Assembly (NCBI RefSeq): GCF_008638365.1
Contig: NZ_VWVU01000005.1
Location: 62,001 to 126,000 of the forward strand
DNA: 64,000 nt
Reading direction: 5' to 3'
Source of the DNA: Nocardiopsis quinghaiensis
Lineage (GTDB): Bacteria; Actinomycetota; Actinomycetes; Streptosporangiales; Streptosporangiaceae
Position numbers and translations under genes: made by a program. Numbering within the stretch: position 1 is the first letter of the stretch; each line of letters opens with the position of its first letter. The notes under the pieces were generated by a model. It was not told where the DNA came from. It saw only the letters and a program-made list of their open reading frames with translations, and searched no databases. Below are positions 27,354-36,745 of this stretch, piece by piece.

Positions 27354-28121
27354 CTAGGCCTCTTCCAGCTTCAGCAGTCGTGCGGAGACCAGCTCGGCGG
27401 TGGGATCGGTGACCTCGTCCACCAGGCGGCCGTCACGCAGGAAGACCACCCGGTCGGCGTAGGAGGCGGCGACCGGGTCGTGGGTGACCATGACGATGGT
27501 CTGGTGCAGGTCGCGGGCCGAGTCGCCCAGGAACCGAAGGATCTCGGCGCCCGAGCGCGAGTCCAGGTTGCCGGTGGGCTCGTCGGCGTAGACGACCTCG
27601 GGCGCGTTGAGCAGGGCACGGGCCACGGCCACGCGCTGCTGCTGGCCGCCGGAGAGCTTGGCGGGCAGGTGGCTGAGACGGTCGCGCAGGCCCACCACGT
27701 CGACGATGTGGTCGAACCGCTGCTTGTCGACCCCGCGCCGGGCGATCTGGGAGGGCAGCATGATGTTCTGCTCGGCGGTCAGCATCGGCAGCAGGTTGAA
27801 CGACTGGAAGATGAACCCGATCCGGTCGCGGCGCAGCAGGGTCAGCTCGGCGTCGCGCAGGCCCGTGATCTCGGTACGGCCCAGGTGCACGGTGCCGGAG
27901 GTGGGCACGTCCAGCCCGGCCAGGCAGTGCATCAGGGTGGACTTGCCGGACCCGGAGGGGCCCATGATCGCGGTGAAGGCGCCCCGGTGGAACTCCACGT
28001 CCACCCCCGACAGGGCGTGGACCTGGCTGTCGCCGGTGTCGTAGGTCTTGGTGAGGCCCCGGGCGACCACCACCGGCGGTGCGGCGACCGGGGGGACGGG
28101 CTTCACAGTGGACTCGGTCAC
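27354..28121 (-). CDS. ABC transporter ATP-binding protein (MacB/LolD type)
   Basis: 255 aa from GTG 28121 (GGAG ten bases upstream). Walker A GPSGSGKST, Q-loop FIFQSFNLLPMLTAEQN, signature LSGGQQQRVAVARALL, Walker B VVYADEPTGNLD and H-loop VMVTHDPVAASYADR. The pattern is the LolD/MacB subclass that partners FtsX-like permeases. It is divergent from a NarL-type two-component system across a 341-bp gap, the arrangement seen in peptide-antibiotic sensing and detoxification modules, so the two are probably functionally linked (inference). Confidence 0.94.
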   Translation of the reverse strand: MTESTVKPVPPVAAPPVVVARGLTKTYDTGDSQVHALSGVDVEFHRGAFTAIMGPSGSGKSTLMHCLAGLDVPTSGTVHLGRTEITGLRDAELTLLRRDRIGFIFQSFNLLPMLTAEQNIMLPSQIARRGVDKQRFDHIVDVVGLRDRLSHLPAKLSGGQQQRVAVARALLNAPEVVYADEPTGNLDSRSGAEILRFLGDSARDLHQTIVMVTHDPVAASYADRVVFLRDGRLVDEVTDPTAELVSARLLKLEEA

Positions 28122-28462
28122 GGCAGACAGCTCCAGGAATCGGGAAAGGGATGGCGGTACGGACCGGGCGGATGCTCCGCCTCGGCACTCCACCACGCTA
28201 GGGCCGCGCGACCCCCTCGGGCGTCCACCGAGGGGCTGATCCCGGACTCGGCCAAAGGGACGGTGACGGACGGGTTCGGGACTCCTTCGTCGGGTCCGGC
28301 CACCGACTTTCGTCGGGGGCGGACACCTCACCTTCCGTGACGGCTCCGAGTGAAAAGGTGCTATGAACTGGGGATACGTGGAGCCGGCGACGGCCGGCCG
28401 TGAGGATGTGTCCTCGTGCTCTCACGCGGAGCCACCGGAGGCGCCGCCGTAGACTCCGCAGC
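28122..28462. other. Divergent promoter region between ABC operon and two-component system
   Basis: 341 bp serving both directions. No clear inverted repeat was found that would mark the response-regulator site. The stretch near 28350-28380 is the least GC-rich and is the likely promoter of the kinase gene. Confidence 0.4.
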
Positions 28463-29755
28463 ATGAGGAGCTGGGTCAACGACCGGGGCGGCGCCGCCGG
28501 TGCCCTGTGGGACAGGAACCGGGAGTGGTGGTGGCACCGCCGGCTGGGCATCGCCGACTGGCTCTACGCCGTCCTGCCCCTTCCGTTCAGCGGGCTCATG
28601 CAGCTCTCCGCCGCAGCCGGGGCCGAAGGGCTCGGCCTGCTCGGCGGCGTCTTCGCCGCCTTCGTCGGCTCCCTGATCGCAATGAACCCCCTGCTGGCCC
28701 TGCCCCTGGGGATGATCCTCTACGTGATCCCGGTGCTGTGGGCCGGGCTGACGGTACTCCTGCGGCGCAGCCACCCCCGGTGGCTGCTCGTCACCGCGTT
28801 CGTACTGCTGCTGTTCTTCGCCAATTTCGTCCCGGCGGCGATCGCGCTGTACTCCTACGCGGTCTACTTCGACAACCGGCGCCTGCTGGTGGGCTGGTTC
28901 GCCCTGTACGGCCTGGCCATGATCCTCGCGTACGAGGCCAACCCCTTCGGCCAGATCTTCATGATCGGGATGTTCCTGGTCGTGCCCATGACCTTCGGCC
29001 TGTGGGTGGGCACCCGCCGCCAGCTCATCGACCGGCTCCACGAGCGCGCCGAGCGCCTCGAACGCGAGCAGCACATGATGGCCGAGCAGGCCATCACCGC
29101 CGAACGCACCCGCATCGCCCGCGAGATGCACGACGTGGTCGCGCACCGGGTCAGCCTCATGGTGCTGCACGCGGGCGGACTGGAGGTCTCCACCGACGAC
29201 CCGCGCACCGTGGAGGCCGCCGGGCTGATCCGTACCACCGGCCGCGAGGCCCTGTCGGAGCTGCGCGGCATCCTCGGGGTGCTGCGCGACGACACCGCGG
29301 CCGCGCCCACCGCGCCGCAGCCGGTCCTGGCCGACCTGGACCGCCTGGTGGGGGAGTGGCGCGCCGCCGGGATGCGGATCATCCGCGAGGACAGCGGGCA
29401 GGGGCCGCCGCTTCCGGCGGGCGTCCAGCGCACCGCCTACCGCATCGTCCAGGAGGGGCTGACCAACGCGGCCAAGCACGCGCCCGGCGCCGCCGTCGCC
29501 CTGCGCCTGCACCGGAGCGCCCATCGGCTGGAGGTGGAGGTGGCCAACGAGCCCGTGCCGGCCCCGGCCGCTCCCATGCCCCGCAGCGGCTTCGGGCTGA
29601 CCGGACTACAGGAGCGCGTCGTCCTCGCGGGCGGCAGCCTCAGCGCCGGGGCGTGCCCCGACGGCGGATGGCGGATGCGCGCTATCTTGCGAACCGACAA
29701 CCCACCCGGCACGGAAGAGGTCCCCGACAGTGATCCGCACGCTCCTGGTCGATGA
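28463..29755 (+). CDS. NarL-type sensor histidine kinase (HisKA_3)
   Basis: 430 aa from ATG 28463 (upstream in-frame start at 28400 is less likely; no strong ribosome binding site for either). Four to five N-terminal membrane helices with very short loops indicate intramembrane sensing. Then a coiled coil and the HisKA_3 H-box TRIAREMHDVVAHRVSLM (His223), and HATPase motifs RIVQEGLTNAAKHAPG and SGFGLTGLQERV. The 3' end overlaps the response-regulator start by 26 bp, so they are co-translated. The divergent MacB-type exporter is the probable target. Confidence 0.92.
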   Translation: MRSWVNDRGGAAGALWDRNREWWWHRRLGIADWLYAVLPLPFSGLMQLSAAAGAEGLGLLGGVFAAFVGSLIAMNPLLALPLGMILYVIPVLWAGLTVLLRRSHPRWLLVTAFVLLLFFANFVPAAIALYSYAVYFDNRRLLVGWFALYGLAMILAYEANPFGQIFMIGMFLVVPMTFGLWVGTRRQLIDRLHERAERLEREQHMMAEQAITAERTRIAREMHDVVAHRVSLMVLHAGGLEVSTDDPRTVEAAGLIRTTGREALSELRGILGVLRDDTAAAPTAPQPVLADLDRLVGEWRAAGMRIIREDSGQGPPLPAGVQRTAYRIVQEGLTNAAKHAPGAAVALRLHRSAHRLEVEVANEPVPAPAAPMPRSGFGLTGLQERVVLAGGSLSAGACPDGGWRMRAILRTDNPPGTEEVPDSDPHAPGR

Positions 29756-30389
29756 CGAACTCCTGGTCAGATCCGGCCTGCGGATGATCCTGGACGCGGC
29801 CCCCGACATCGAGGTGGTGGGGGAGGGAGGTGACGGGGACGAGGCCGTGCGCCTGGCCCGGGAACTCGCCCCGGACGTGGTGCTGCTCGACATCCGCATG
29901 CCGGGTACCGACGGCATCACCGCCGCGTCCCTGCTCACCGCCCTGCCCGAGCCGCCCCGCGTGGTCCTGCTGACCACCTTCGACCTGGACGAGTACGTGC
30001 ACGGCGCGCTGCGCGCCGGGGCGGTGGGCTTCCTGCTCAAGGACACCCCGCCGCGCGACCTCATCAGCGCGGTCCGCACCGTCCATGAGGGAAACGCCAT
30101 GCTCTCCCCCAGCGTCACCAAGCGCATGCTCGAACGCTTCGCCTCCCCCGCGCTCGCCGACTCGGCCGCGGGCCGCGACGAGGCCGGTCACCGCCTGTCG
30201 GTGCTCAGCGAGCGGGAGCGCTCCGTGCTCGTCGCGGTGGCCCGGGGCATGTCCAACGCCGAGGCCGGACGCGAACTGGGCATGCGCGAGGCCACGGTCA
30301 AGGCGCACGTCAGCCGGATCCTGTCCAAACTGGGCATGTCCAACCGGGTGCAGGCCGCCATCCTGGCCCACGACGCGGGCTGGACCTGA
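29730..30389 (+). CDS. NarL/LuxR-family response regulator
   Basis: 219 aa from GTG 29730 within the end of the kinase gene. Receiver domain with acidic pair (LLVDDE), phosphoacceptor Asp54 in LLDIRMPG, Thr in LTTFD and Lys in FLLKDT. The output domain is a LuxR HTH: LSERERSVLVAVARGMSNAEAGRELGMREATVKAHVSRILSKLGMSNRVQAAI. It pairs with the overlapping kinase and probably controls the divergent ABC exporter operon. Confidence 0.94.
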   Translation: MIRTLLVDDELLVRSGLRMILDAAPDIEVVGEGGDGDEAVRLARELAPDVVLLDIRMPGTDGITAASLLTALPEPPRVVLLTTFDLDEYVHGALRAGAVGFLLKDTPPRDLISAVRTVHEGNAMLSPSVTKRMLERFASPALADSAAGRDEAGHRLSVLSERERSVLVAVARGMSNAEAGRELGMREATVKAHVSRILSKLGMSNRVQAAILAHDAGWT

Positions 30390-30434
30390 ACCCCCGGCCC
30401 GGCCGGCGCGGCGCGGAGCGGCACGGTGCGGTGA

Positions 30435-31334
<900 letters not shown>

Positions 31335-31414
31335 CCCGCGCCCGCGCCCCCTTCCACTTCCCGGAGGAGCACTCCCTCCGGAACCGAACACAGACAGGAC
31401 GGACAACCCGAACC

Positions 31415-32179
31415 ATGGGAATCCTCGAAGGTAAGCGCATCCTCGTCACCGGGGTGCTCACCGACTCCTCCATCGCCTTCCACGTGGCCCGGCTCGCCCA
31501 GGAGCAGGGCGCCACGGTCGTCCTCACCGGCTACGGCCGCATGAGCCTGGTCGAGCGCATCGCCAAACGCCTGCCCGAGACGCCCCCGGTCCTGGAGCTG
31601 GACGTCACCGACGACGAGCAGCTCGCCAGCCTGGCCGGGCGCGTCGGCGAGCACGTCGACGGCCTGGACGGCATCGTGCACTCCATCGGGTTCACCCCGC
31701 AGGAGGCGCTGGGCGGCAACTTCCTCAACACCGAGTGGTCGGACGTGGCCACGGCCATGCACACCTCCACCTTCTCCCTGAAGTCGCTGACCACCTCCCT
31801 GACGCCGCTGATGAGGAACGGCGGCTCGGTCGTGGCCATGGACTTCGACAACAGCGTCTCCTACCCCATCTACGACTGGATGGGCGTGGCCAAGTCCGCG
31901 CTCACCTCCACCGCCCGCTACCTGGCGCGCTATGTCGGAGAGCAGGACATCCGGGTCAACCTGGTCTCCGCCGGGCCGCTGAGCACGATGGCCGCCCGCA
32001 GCATCCCCGGGTTCGCCGACCTGGCCAAGCACTGGCCCGAGCGCGCTCCGCTGGGCTGGGACGTCACCGACCCCGAGCCCGCCGCCAAGGCGGTCGTGGC
32101 CCTGTTGTCCGACTGGTTCCCGGCCACCACCGGTGAGACCGTCCACGTCGACGGCGGCTTCCACTCCACCGGAGCCTGA
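31415..32179 (+). CDS. fabI: Enoyl-[ACP] reductase FabI (InhA-like)
   Basis: 254 aa. It begins MGILEGKRILVTGVLTDSSIAFHVARLAQEQGA, the InhA-type dinucleotide-binding start. The catalytic Tyr-x6-Lys is present in YDWMGVAKSALTSTARYLARYVG, followed by VNLVSAGPLSTMAARSIPGF. It is the NADH-dependent last step of fatty-acid elongation and the target class of isoniazid and triclosan. It probably forms an operon with the upstream fabG. A bulged hairpin follows at 32211-32242. Confidence 0.94.
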   Translation: MGILEGKRILVTGVLTDSSIAFHVARLAQEQGATVVLTGYGRMSLVERIAKRLPETPPVLELDVTDDEQLASLAGRVGEHVDGLDGIVHSIGFTPQEALGGNFLNTEWSDVATAMHTSTFSLKSLTTSLTPLMRNGGSVVAMDFDNSVSYPIYDWMGVAKSALTSTARYLARYVGEQDIRVNLVSAGPLSTMAARSIPGFADLAKHWPERAPLGWDVTDPEPAAKAVVALLSDWFPATTGETVHVDGGFHSTGA

Positions 32180-32210
32180 ACCCGCCGGACGCACGTGCGG
32201 TAGGTTGACG

Positions 32211-32242
32211 CGGGCGGGCCGCCCCTCGGGGGCGCCCGCCCG
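32211..32242 (+). terminator. Hairpin after fabI
   Basis: Arms 32211-32225 and 32229-32242 pair along 14 bp with one bulged C and a 3-nt loop. It starts 31 bp after the stop. Confidence 0.6.
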
Positions 32243-32357
32243 TCTGCCGTCCCACGGGTCTGGCGCGGCGTGTGCGCCGGTGCGTCCACCACGGCCCGTG
32301 TGACCCTGGCAGGCGGTGATGTGAGAGCCGGTGGAGCGCGTCGGAGGATGGGAACGT

Positions 32358-33119
32358 ATGGATCTGGGACTGTCGGGGGCACGCGTCGCGGTGACCGGGG
32401 CCAGCAGGGGGATCGGCCGGGCCATCGCCCAGGTGTTCGCCGGAGAGGGCGCCGACCTGGCGATCTGCGCGCGCACGCCCGAGCCGCTGGCCGAGGCCGC
32501 CCGTGAGCTGGGGGAGACCGGGGCGAGGGTGTTCTCGCGCGCCCTGGACGTCACCGACCACGACGCGCTGCCCTCCTTCGTCGACGACGCGGTCGCCGAA
32601 CTCGGCGGCTTGGACGTGCTGGTCTCCAACGTGTCCGGCGGGAGCGCGCCCACCCCGGACCAGTGGGAGCGCGGCTTCGCGGCCGACGTGATGCCGTTCG
32701 TGCGCCTGACCGAGGCCGCCAGGCCGCACCTGCTGGCCTCCGGACGCGGCGGCGCGGTGGTGCTGATCTCCAGCACCTCGGCGCTGCACGCCACCGCGCC
32801 CGCCGGTCCGCGTGCCTACGGCGCGGTCAAGGCCGCGCTCAACCACCACGCGTCCTCGCTGGCCCGCGCGTGGGCGGGCGAGGGGGTGCGGGTCAACACC
32901 GTCTCGCCCGGCCCGATCGAGTTCCCCGGCGGGGGATGGGCACGCCGTCGCGAGAACGACCCGGAGTTCTACGAGTCCGTCCGAGAGCGCATCCCCTACG
33001 GACGCCTCGGACGCCCCGAGGAGGTCGCCCGGGCGGTGGCCTTCCTGGCCAGCCCGGCGGCCACCTTCGTCACCGGACAGAACCTGGTGGTCGACGGCGC
33101 CTTCCTCGACCAGGTCTGA
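32358..33119 (+). CDS. SDR-family oxidoreductase (FabG-like)
   Basis: 253 aa from ATG 32358, GGAGG twelve bases upstream. TGASRGIGRA cofactor loop, DVTDHDALPSFVDDAV, a variant of the NNAG motif (SNVSGGS), catalytic Ser in LISSTSALHATAP, YGAVKAALNHHASSLARAW with Tyr-x3-Lys, and C-terminal VTGQNLVVDGAF. It is an NAD(P)-dependent short-chain reductase of unknown substrate. A terminator separates it from fabI, so it is probably an independent unit despite its neighbours. Confidence 0.9.
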   Translation: MDLGLSGARVAVTGASRGIGRAIAQVFAGEGADLAICARTPEPLAEAARELGETGARVFSRALDVTDHDALPSFVDDAVAELGGLDVLVSNVSGGSAPTPDQWERGFAADVMPFVRLTEAARPHLLASGRGGAVVLISSTSALHATAPAGPRAYGAVKAALNHHASSLARAWAGEGVRVNTVSPGPIEFPGGGWARRRENDPEFYESVRERIPYGRLGRPEEVARAVAFLASPAATFVTGQNLVVDGAFLDQV

Positions 33120-33354
33120 GAGTCGCGGGCGGGGTCCGTCGGGGCCGTGAACGGGAACGCCCGGCGCGGCCGGGCGCGCACTGGCCGTGCTGCGCGACGA
33201 ACCGGCCGCCGTGTTCACCGGGGAGTGCCGCCGGTACGTCCGAGGAGGTCCGCTCCCCAGGCGGGCTATTGTTGATCTACGTCGTAAAGATGCGGTATCC
33301 GAGAGTTCTCCGTGACCGTGACACCCGGGCATCCGCTCGGAGCGTACGAACGGT

Positions 33355-34050
33355 TCACAGCGACCGGGCGAGCCTGAACCCGAGGTCGTCCACGCGCAGG
33401 GTCGGGTGGCTCTTGCGGCGGCACGAGGCCCGGCAGCTCCGGGGGTGGTCCTGCCAGCCCCCGCCGCGGAACACGCGGTAGGGGCCGTAGACGCCGGGAT
33501 CGTAGAGGTCCCAGCACCACTCCCACACGTTGCCGATCATGTCGTGCAGACCCCAGGCGTTCGGCGCCCTGGTCGCGGCGTCGTGCACCTCCCCGCCGGA
33601 GTTGGCGCGGTACCAGGCGATCTCGTCCAGTTCCGCGTAGCGCACGCCGGAGGACCCGGCCCTGCACGCGTACTCCCACTCCGCCTCGGAGGGGAGGCGG
33701 TAGCCGTCGGCCTCCCAGTCGCAGGTCACGTCCCGCGCGTCGGGGTCCTCGCCCGTCGAGTAGCAGGGATCGAGCCCCTCCGCGCGCGAGAGCAGGTCGC
33801 AGAACCGGACGGCGTCCAGCCAGGAGACCTCGGTCACCGGAGTCCGCGGCCCCGCCGAACTCTCCGGTACCTCGCCGCGGACCGCGCGGTACGACTCGCG
33901 GCTCACGGGACGGGACGCAAGCCGGAAGGCCGCGACCCCGACCCGCCAGTCCGTGCGCGTGCCCTCGTCCCGCAGGACGATCCTTCCGGCGGGGATCTGG
34001 ACCATGGACTCGGCGACCGTCGGGCGCGGCGCTGGTTCGGGGTTCGTCAC
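33355..34050 (-). CDS. SUMF1/EgtB-type formylglycine-generating-enzyme-family protein
   Basis: 231 aa from GTG 34050. C-type-lectin-like SUMF1 fold with PVTEVSWLDAVRFCDLLSRAEGL, DGYRLPSEAEWEYACRAGS, NAWGLHDMIGNVWEWCWDLY, FRGGGWQDHPRSCRASCRR and GFRLARS. The Cys pair near the C-terminus is C-x3-C, not the C-x4-C of true formylglycine-generating enzymes, and there is no sulfatase gene nearby. It may be an enzyme of another SUMF1 subgroup or a ligand-binding variant. The ribosome binding site lies within a perfect dyad at 34057-34079. Confidence 0.85.
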   Translation of the reverse strand: MTNPEPAPRPTVAESMVQIPAGRIVLRDEGTRTDWRVGVAAFRLASRPVSRESYRAVRGEVPESSAGPRTPVTEVSWLDAVRFCDLLSRAEGLDPCYSTGEDPDARDVTCDWEADGYRLPSEAEWEYACRAGSSGVRYAELDEIAWYRANSGGEVHDAATRAPNAWGLHDMIGNVWEWCWDLYDPGVYGPYRVFRGGGWQDHPRSCRASCRRKSHPTLRVDDLGFRLARSL

Positions 34051-34056
34051 GAACTC

Positions 34057-34079
34057 TTTCCTACACGATCAGTAGGAAA
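34057..34079 (-). promoter_or_regulatory. Perfect dyad over the ribosome binding site of the SUMF1-like gene
   Basis: TTTCCTAC and GTAGGAAA flank a 7-nt centre (34065-34071). On the minus strand the downstream half supplies the Shine-Dalgarno AGGAAA just before the GTG start. It could be an operator or an RNA hairpin that masks the ribosome binding site. Confidence 0.5.
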
Positions 34080-34139
34080 TTAGCCACAGGTATGTCCGGT
34101 CGGCGGTCCGCGCCACCTCACGAGGACCGGGCGAAACGC

Positions 34140-35996
34140 CTATCCCTCCCGGAGGATGCGCATCAGGCGGGTGGTCCGCTCCTTCGCCGCGTTCTCCCGA
34201 ACGCCCGCCTCCAGCCCCCCGCTCGTGGCGTCCACCAGCGACACGTGCCGCGTCGCCCGGGTCAGCGTCGTGTACACCTGCGGACGCGACACCGGCACCT
34301 CCGGCGGGAACACCGCCACCACGGCGGGCCACCGGCCCCCGTGCGCGGCGGCCACCGTCACCGCCCAGCCCGGGCGCAGCGCCGAGGGGTCGGCGACCCT
34401 CACCCGCGTACCGCCGGTCAGCTCCACCACGGCGCCCCCGTCCACCTCGCGCAGGTACCCCGTGTCGCCCGGCCCGTAGCCGGGACCGTCCGCCGTGAGC
34501 AGCACCCGGTCGCCCACGTCGAACCCGCCGTGCGCGCCCGGCCCCGGGTTCGCCCGTTCCTTGCACGCGGCGTTGAGCGCACGCGCGCCCGCCGGCCCGT
34601 CCTCACGCGCGGCCACCACCTGCACGTACTCGGCTCCGATCCCCAGCGCGCGCGGAATCGAGTCCGTCACCAGCTGCACCACCCGGTGCGCCGCCTCCTC
34701 GGCCGACGCCGCGGGCACCCGCACCACCTCGCGCTCGGGCGCCTCCACCTCGGGGACCTCGCCCTCGGCCACGGCCGCCGCCAGTTCCGCGATCGGGTCC
34801 GGCTCGGCTGGTCCGACCACCCCGGCCACGTGCACCGTCCGCGACGCGGCCACGTCCAGCACCACCTGGCCCGGCGTCGCCGACGGCGCCTGGTCCGGGT
34901 CGGCCAGCAGCACCAGGTGGGTGTCGTCCGCGCACACCGACGCCAGCTCGGCGGCCCGGCCCACACCCACCGACATCGCCTCGCACAGCACCACCAGTCC
35001 TGCCTCCACCGGCGCACCGGCCAGGAGCGCGGCCAGTGACACCGCGCGCACGGGGGAGTTCCCGGCTCCCCGGGCGTCCTCGGATCCGGGGGCCGCGCCG
35101 GGCTCCTCCCCGGCGCCCTCGGGGGCCGCGGTGCCCCCGGCCCCTGTGGTGCCCCCGGCCTCCGCGGGGGCCGGGTCCCCGTCCGTCCTGCGGATTCTCG
35201 CAAGGTCGGCGTTGACCGCCGCCGCGGCCTGCGCGGTCGGCGCCGCCACCGCGATCCCCACCTGGCTGTCGGTGGCGATCGCGTCCATGCACACCAGCGC
35301 CCGCGCCACCTCCGCGGCGTCGCCGGGACCGTGCCGCAGCACGGTGACCGGGCGCAGGGCCACCGTCACCAGGGCGTCGCGCGTCGGCTCCGAGACCGTG
35401 AACCCGCCCCTCTCGGCGGCCTCGTCCACCGTCTCGGCGGCGGTCGCCGAGTCCATGATCGGGTCGTTGCCCCCGATGAGCCGCAGCAGCTGGTCGCCCA
35501 ACCGCTGTTCGGCGTGCCCCACGTCGGGCAGGGCGTAGAAGCGGTCCGGGTCGGGCAGTTCCGGAACCCCGCCCTCTTCGAAGTCGAAGTCGTCGTCGCC
35601 CTCGTCGATGCTCTCCAGCACCACGGCGCTCTCCTCGGCCACGGCCGCCTCCAGCGCCGCGGCGGGATCGGGCACGCCCAGTCTGCCGACCACCGTGGCC
35701 AGCCGCTTCTCCTCCACGGCGGTGTGCCCCCGGGCCTCGGACATCCGCAGTACGTGTGCCGTGAGCGCCGCCAGCCTCCGCGGGTCGTCGGGCCGGGCTC
35801 CCTCGCCCAGGTGCTTGCGGGCGCAGAAGTCGGCCTGCTCCACGGTCACCTGCGGCAGTCGCAGCAGCAGCCACGGGTTGGCGTCCAACCGCTCGGCGGC
35901 ACCGGTTCCCAGCGCGGCCAGCAGCCGGGGCGCCAGGGCGCGCGGGGCGCCCATCCGGTCAAGGACGGCGTTGACCTGTTCGATGGCCTCGGACAC
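34140..35996 (-). CDS. RecD2/helix-hairpin-helix helicase-like protein with degenerate P-loop
   Basis: 618 aa. The overall order of RecD2-type SF1 helicases is visible: N-terminal helical region, VTVEQADFCARKHLG, motif Ia-like AVAAPTAQAAAAVNADL, GDxxQ-like LADPDQAPSATPGQVV, a UvrD-C-like VQVVAAREDGPAGARALNAACKER and motif VI-like VYTTLTRATRHVSLVD. The Walker A site reads VLRHGPGDAAEVARAL in place of GGPGTGKT, and Walker B reads VVLCEAMSV, having Cys for Asp. ATP hydrolysis is therefore unlikely. An Ala/Gly/Glu-rich insert lies near residues 275-315. It may be a structural DNA-repair partner; the role is unknown. Confidence 0.78.
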   Translation of the reverse strand: MSEAIEQVNAVLDRMGAPRALAPRLLAALGTGAAERLDANPWLLLRLPQVTVEQADFCARKHLGEGARPDDPRRLAALTAHVLRMSEARGHTAVEEKRLATVVGRLGVPDPAAALEAAVAEESAVVLESIDEGDDDFDFEEGGVPELPDPDRFYALPDVGHAEQRLGDQLLRLIGGNDPIMDSATAAETVDEAAERGGFTVSEPTRDALVTVALRPVTVLRHGPGDAAEVARALVCMDAIATDSQVGIAVAAPTAQAAAAVNADLARIRRTDGDPAPAEAGGTTGAGGTAAPEGAGEEPGAAPGSEDARGAGNSPVRAVSLAALLAGAPVEAGLVVLCEAMSVGVGRAAELASVCADDTHLVLLADPDQAPSATPGQVVLDVAASRTVHVAGVVGPAEPDPIAELAAAVAEGEVPEVEAPEREVVRVPAASAEEAAHRVVQLVTDSIPRALGIGAEYVQVVAAREDGPAGARALNAACKERANPGPGAHGGFDVGDRVLLTADGPGYGPGDTGYLREVDGGAVVELTGGTRVRVADPSALRPGWAVTVAAAHGGRWPAVVAVFPPEVPVSRPQVYTTLTRATRHVSLVDATSGGLEAGVRENAAKERTTRLMRILREG

Positions 35997-36060
35997 CTCG
36001 GGCGGTTCCCCTCGTCATACGGTTCGCGGACCCTGGGAGCCTACCGACTCGCGACGACGC

Positions 36061-36648
36061 TCAGTTCCTGGTCCCGCGCCCCGTGCGCCGCCGTCCTCCC
36101 CGGCTCCCCGTTCCCCCGGGGTCCTCGGCGCCGTCGCCGACCACCTGGCGCACGGCCGCGCACGGGTCGGTGGCGGGGGACGCCTCCTGGACGGCCACGG
36201 CCGCGCGCTGGGCGAGCCCGCGGAACAGTTCCCGGCTGGGCGCGTCCAGTCCCGCCAGCACCTGCTCCTCCACGTGTTCCACCCGCTCGCGGACCCCGGC
36301 CAGGACCTCCCGGCCGTGCCCGGTGGCGCACACCCGCCGCACCCGCCGGTCGTGGGGGTCGATCCGGCGCCGCACCAGGCCGACCGCCTCCAGGTCGTCG
36401 AGCAGGTAGGTCATCACGCTGCGGTCGATCAGCAGCCGCTCGGCCAGGGCCGCCTGTGTGGGGGGTTCGCCGCGTGAGACGGCGGCGAGTACGTGGTAGC
36501 CCCGGCTGCCGTGCGGGAGGTCGGCCAGCGCCGCCTCCACCCGCTCGTGCCAGCGGCGCAGGACCACGGCCAGCGACCACCCCAGGTTCGTGTCCGGGTC
36601 CGGGCCCGCGTCCGGGAGCCGCGCGGGTTCCGGAGTGGTGGATGCCAT
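36061..36648 (-). CDS. MarR-family transcriptional regulator
   Basis: 195 aa. Winged HTH: GYHVLAAVSRGEPPTQAALAERLLIDRSVMTYLLDDLEAVGLVRRRIDPHDRRVRRVCAT, the MarR pattern with the DxRxR wing. An N-terminal LGWSLAVVLRRWHERVEAAL helix serves dimerisation. A basic, Gly/Arg-rich tail of 35 residues ends it. It is divergent from the flavin-dependent fusion oxidase gene; the 97-bp gap has MarR-style dyads, so it probably represses both (inference). Confidence 0.92.
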   Translation of the reverse strand: MASTTPEPARLPDAGPDPDTNLGWSLAVVLRRWHERVEAALADLPHGSRGYHVLAAVSRGEPPTQAALAERLLIDRSVMTYLLDDLEAVGLVRRRIDPHDRRVRRVCATGHGREVLAGVRERVEHVEEQVLAGLDAPSRELFRGLAQRAAVAVQEASPATDPCAAVRQVVGDGAEDPGGTGSRGGRRRTGRGTRN

Positions 36649-36701
36649 GGCCTGAGGTTACCAGGAATAGGTGTCGTCAAAGATAAGTTGTTGTCACCAT
36701 C

Positions 36702-36722
36702 GTTTGATCGACAAACTAGTTT
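36702..36722. promoter_or_regulatory. MarR-type operator in the divergent promoter
   Basis: GTTTG-ATCGA-CAAAC (36702-36716) overlaps a second perfect 10-bp dyad AAACTAGTTT (36713-36722). Their form (GTTTG...CAAAC) is typical of MarR sites. They lie between the divergent marR and fusion-oxidase starts, 24-44 bp from the latter. Confidence 0.55.
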
Positions 36723-36745
36723 TGGCGCCCCCGAGGAGAGCACCC

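Noticed and set aside
25078..27357. Open plus-strand frame of 759 codons
   Set aside because: It is antisense to the FtsX-type permease gene, whose helices and motifs are clear.
33120..33354. Possible gene remnant between the SDR and SUMF1-like genes
   Set aside because: Short plus-strand frames have no start signal or family resemblance; only a weak 7-bp hairpin is present.
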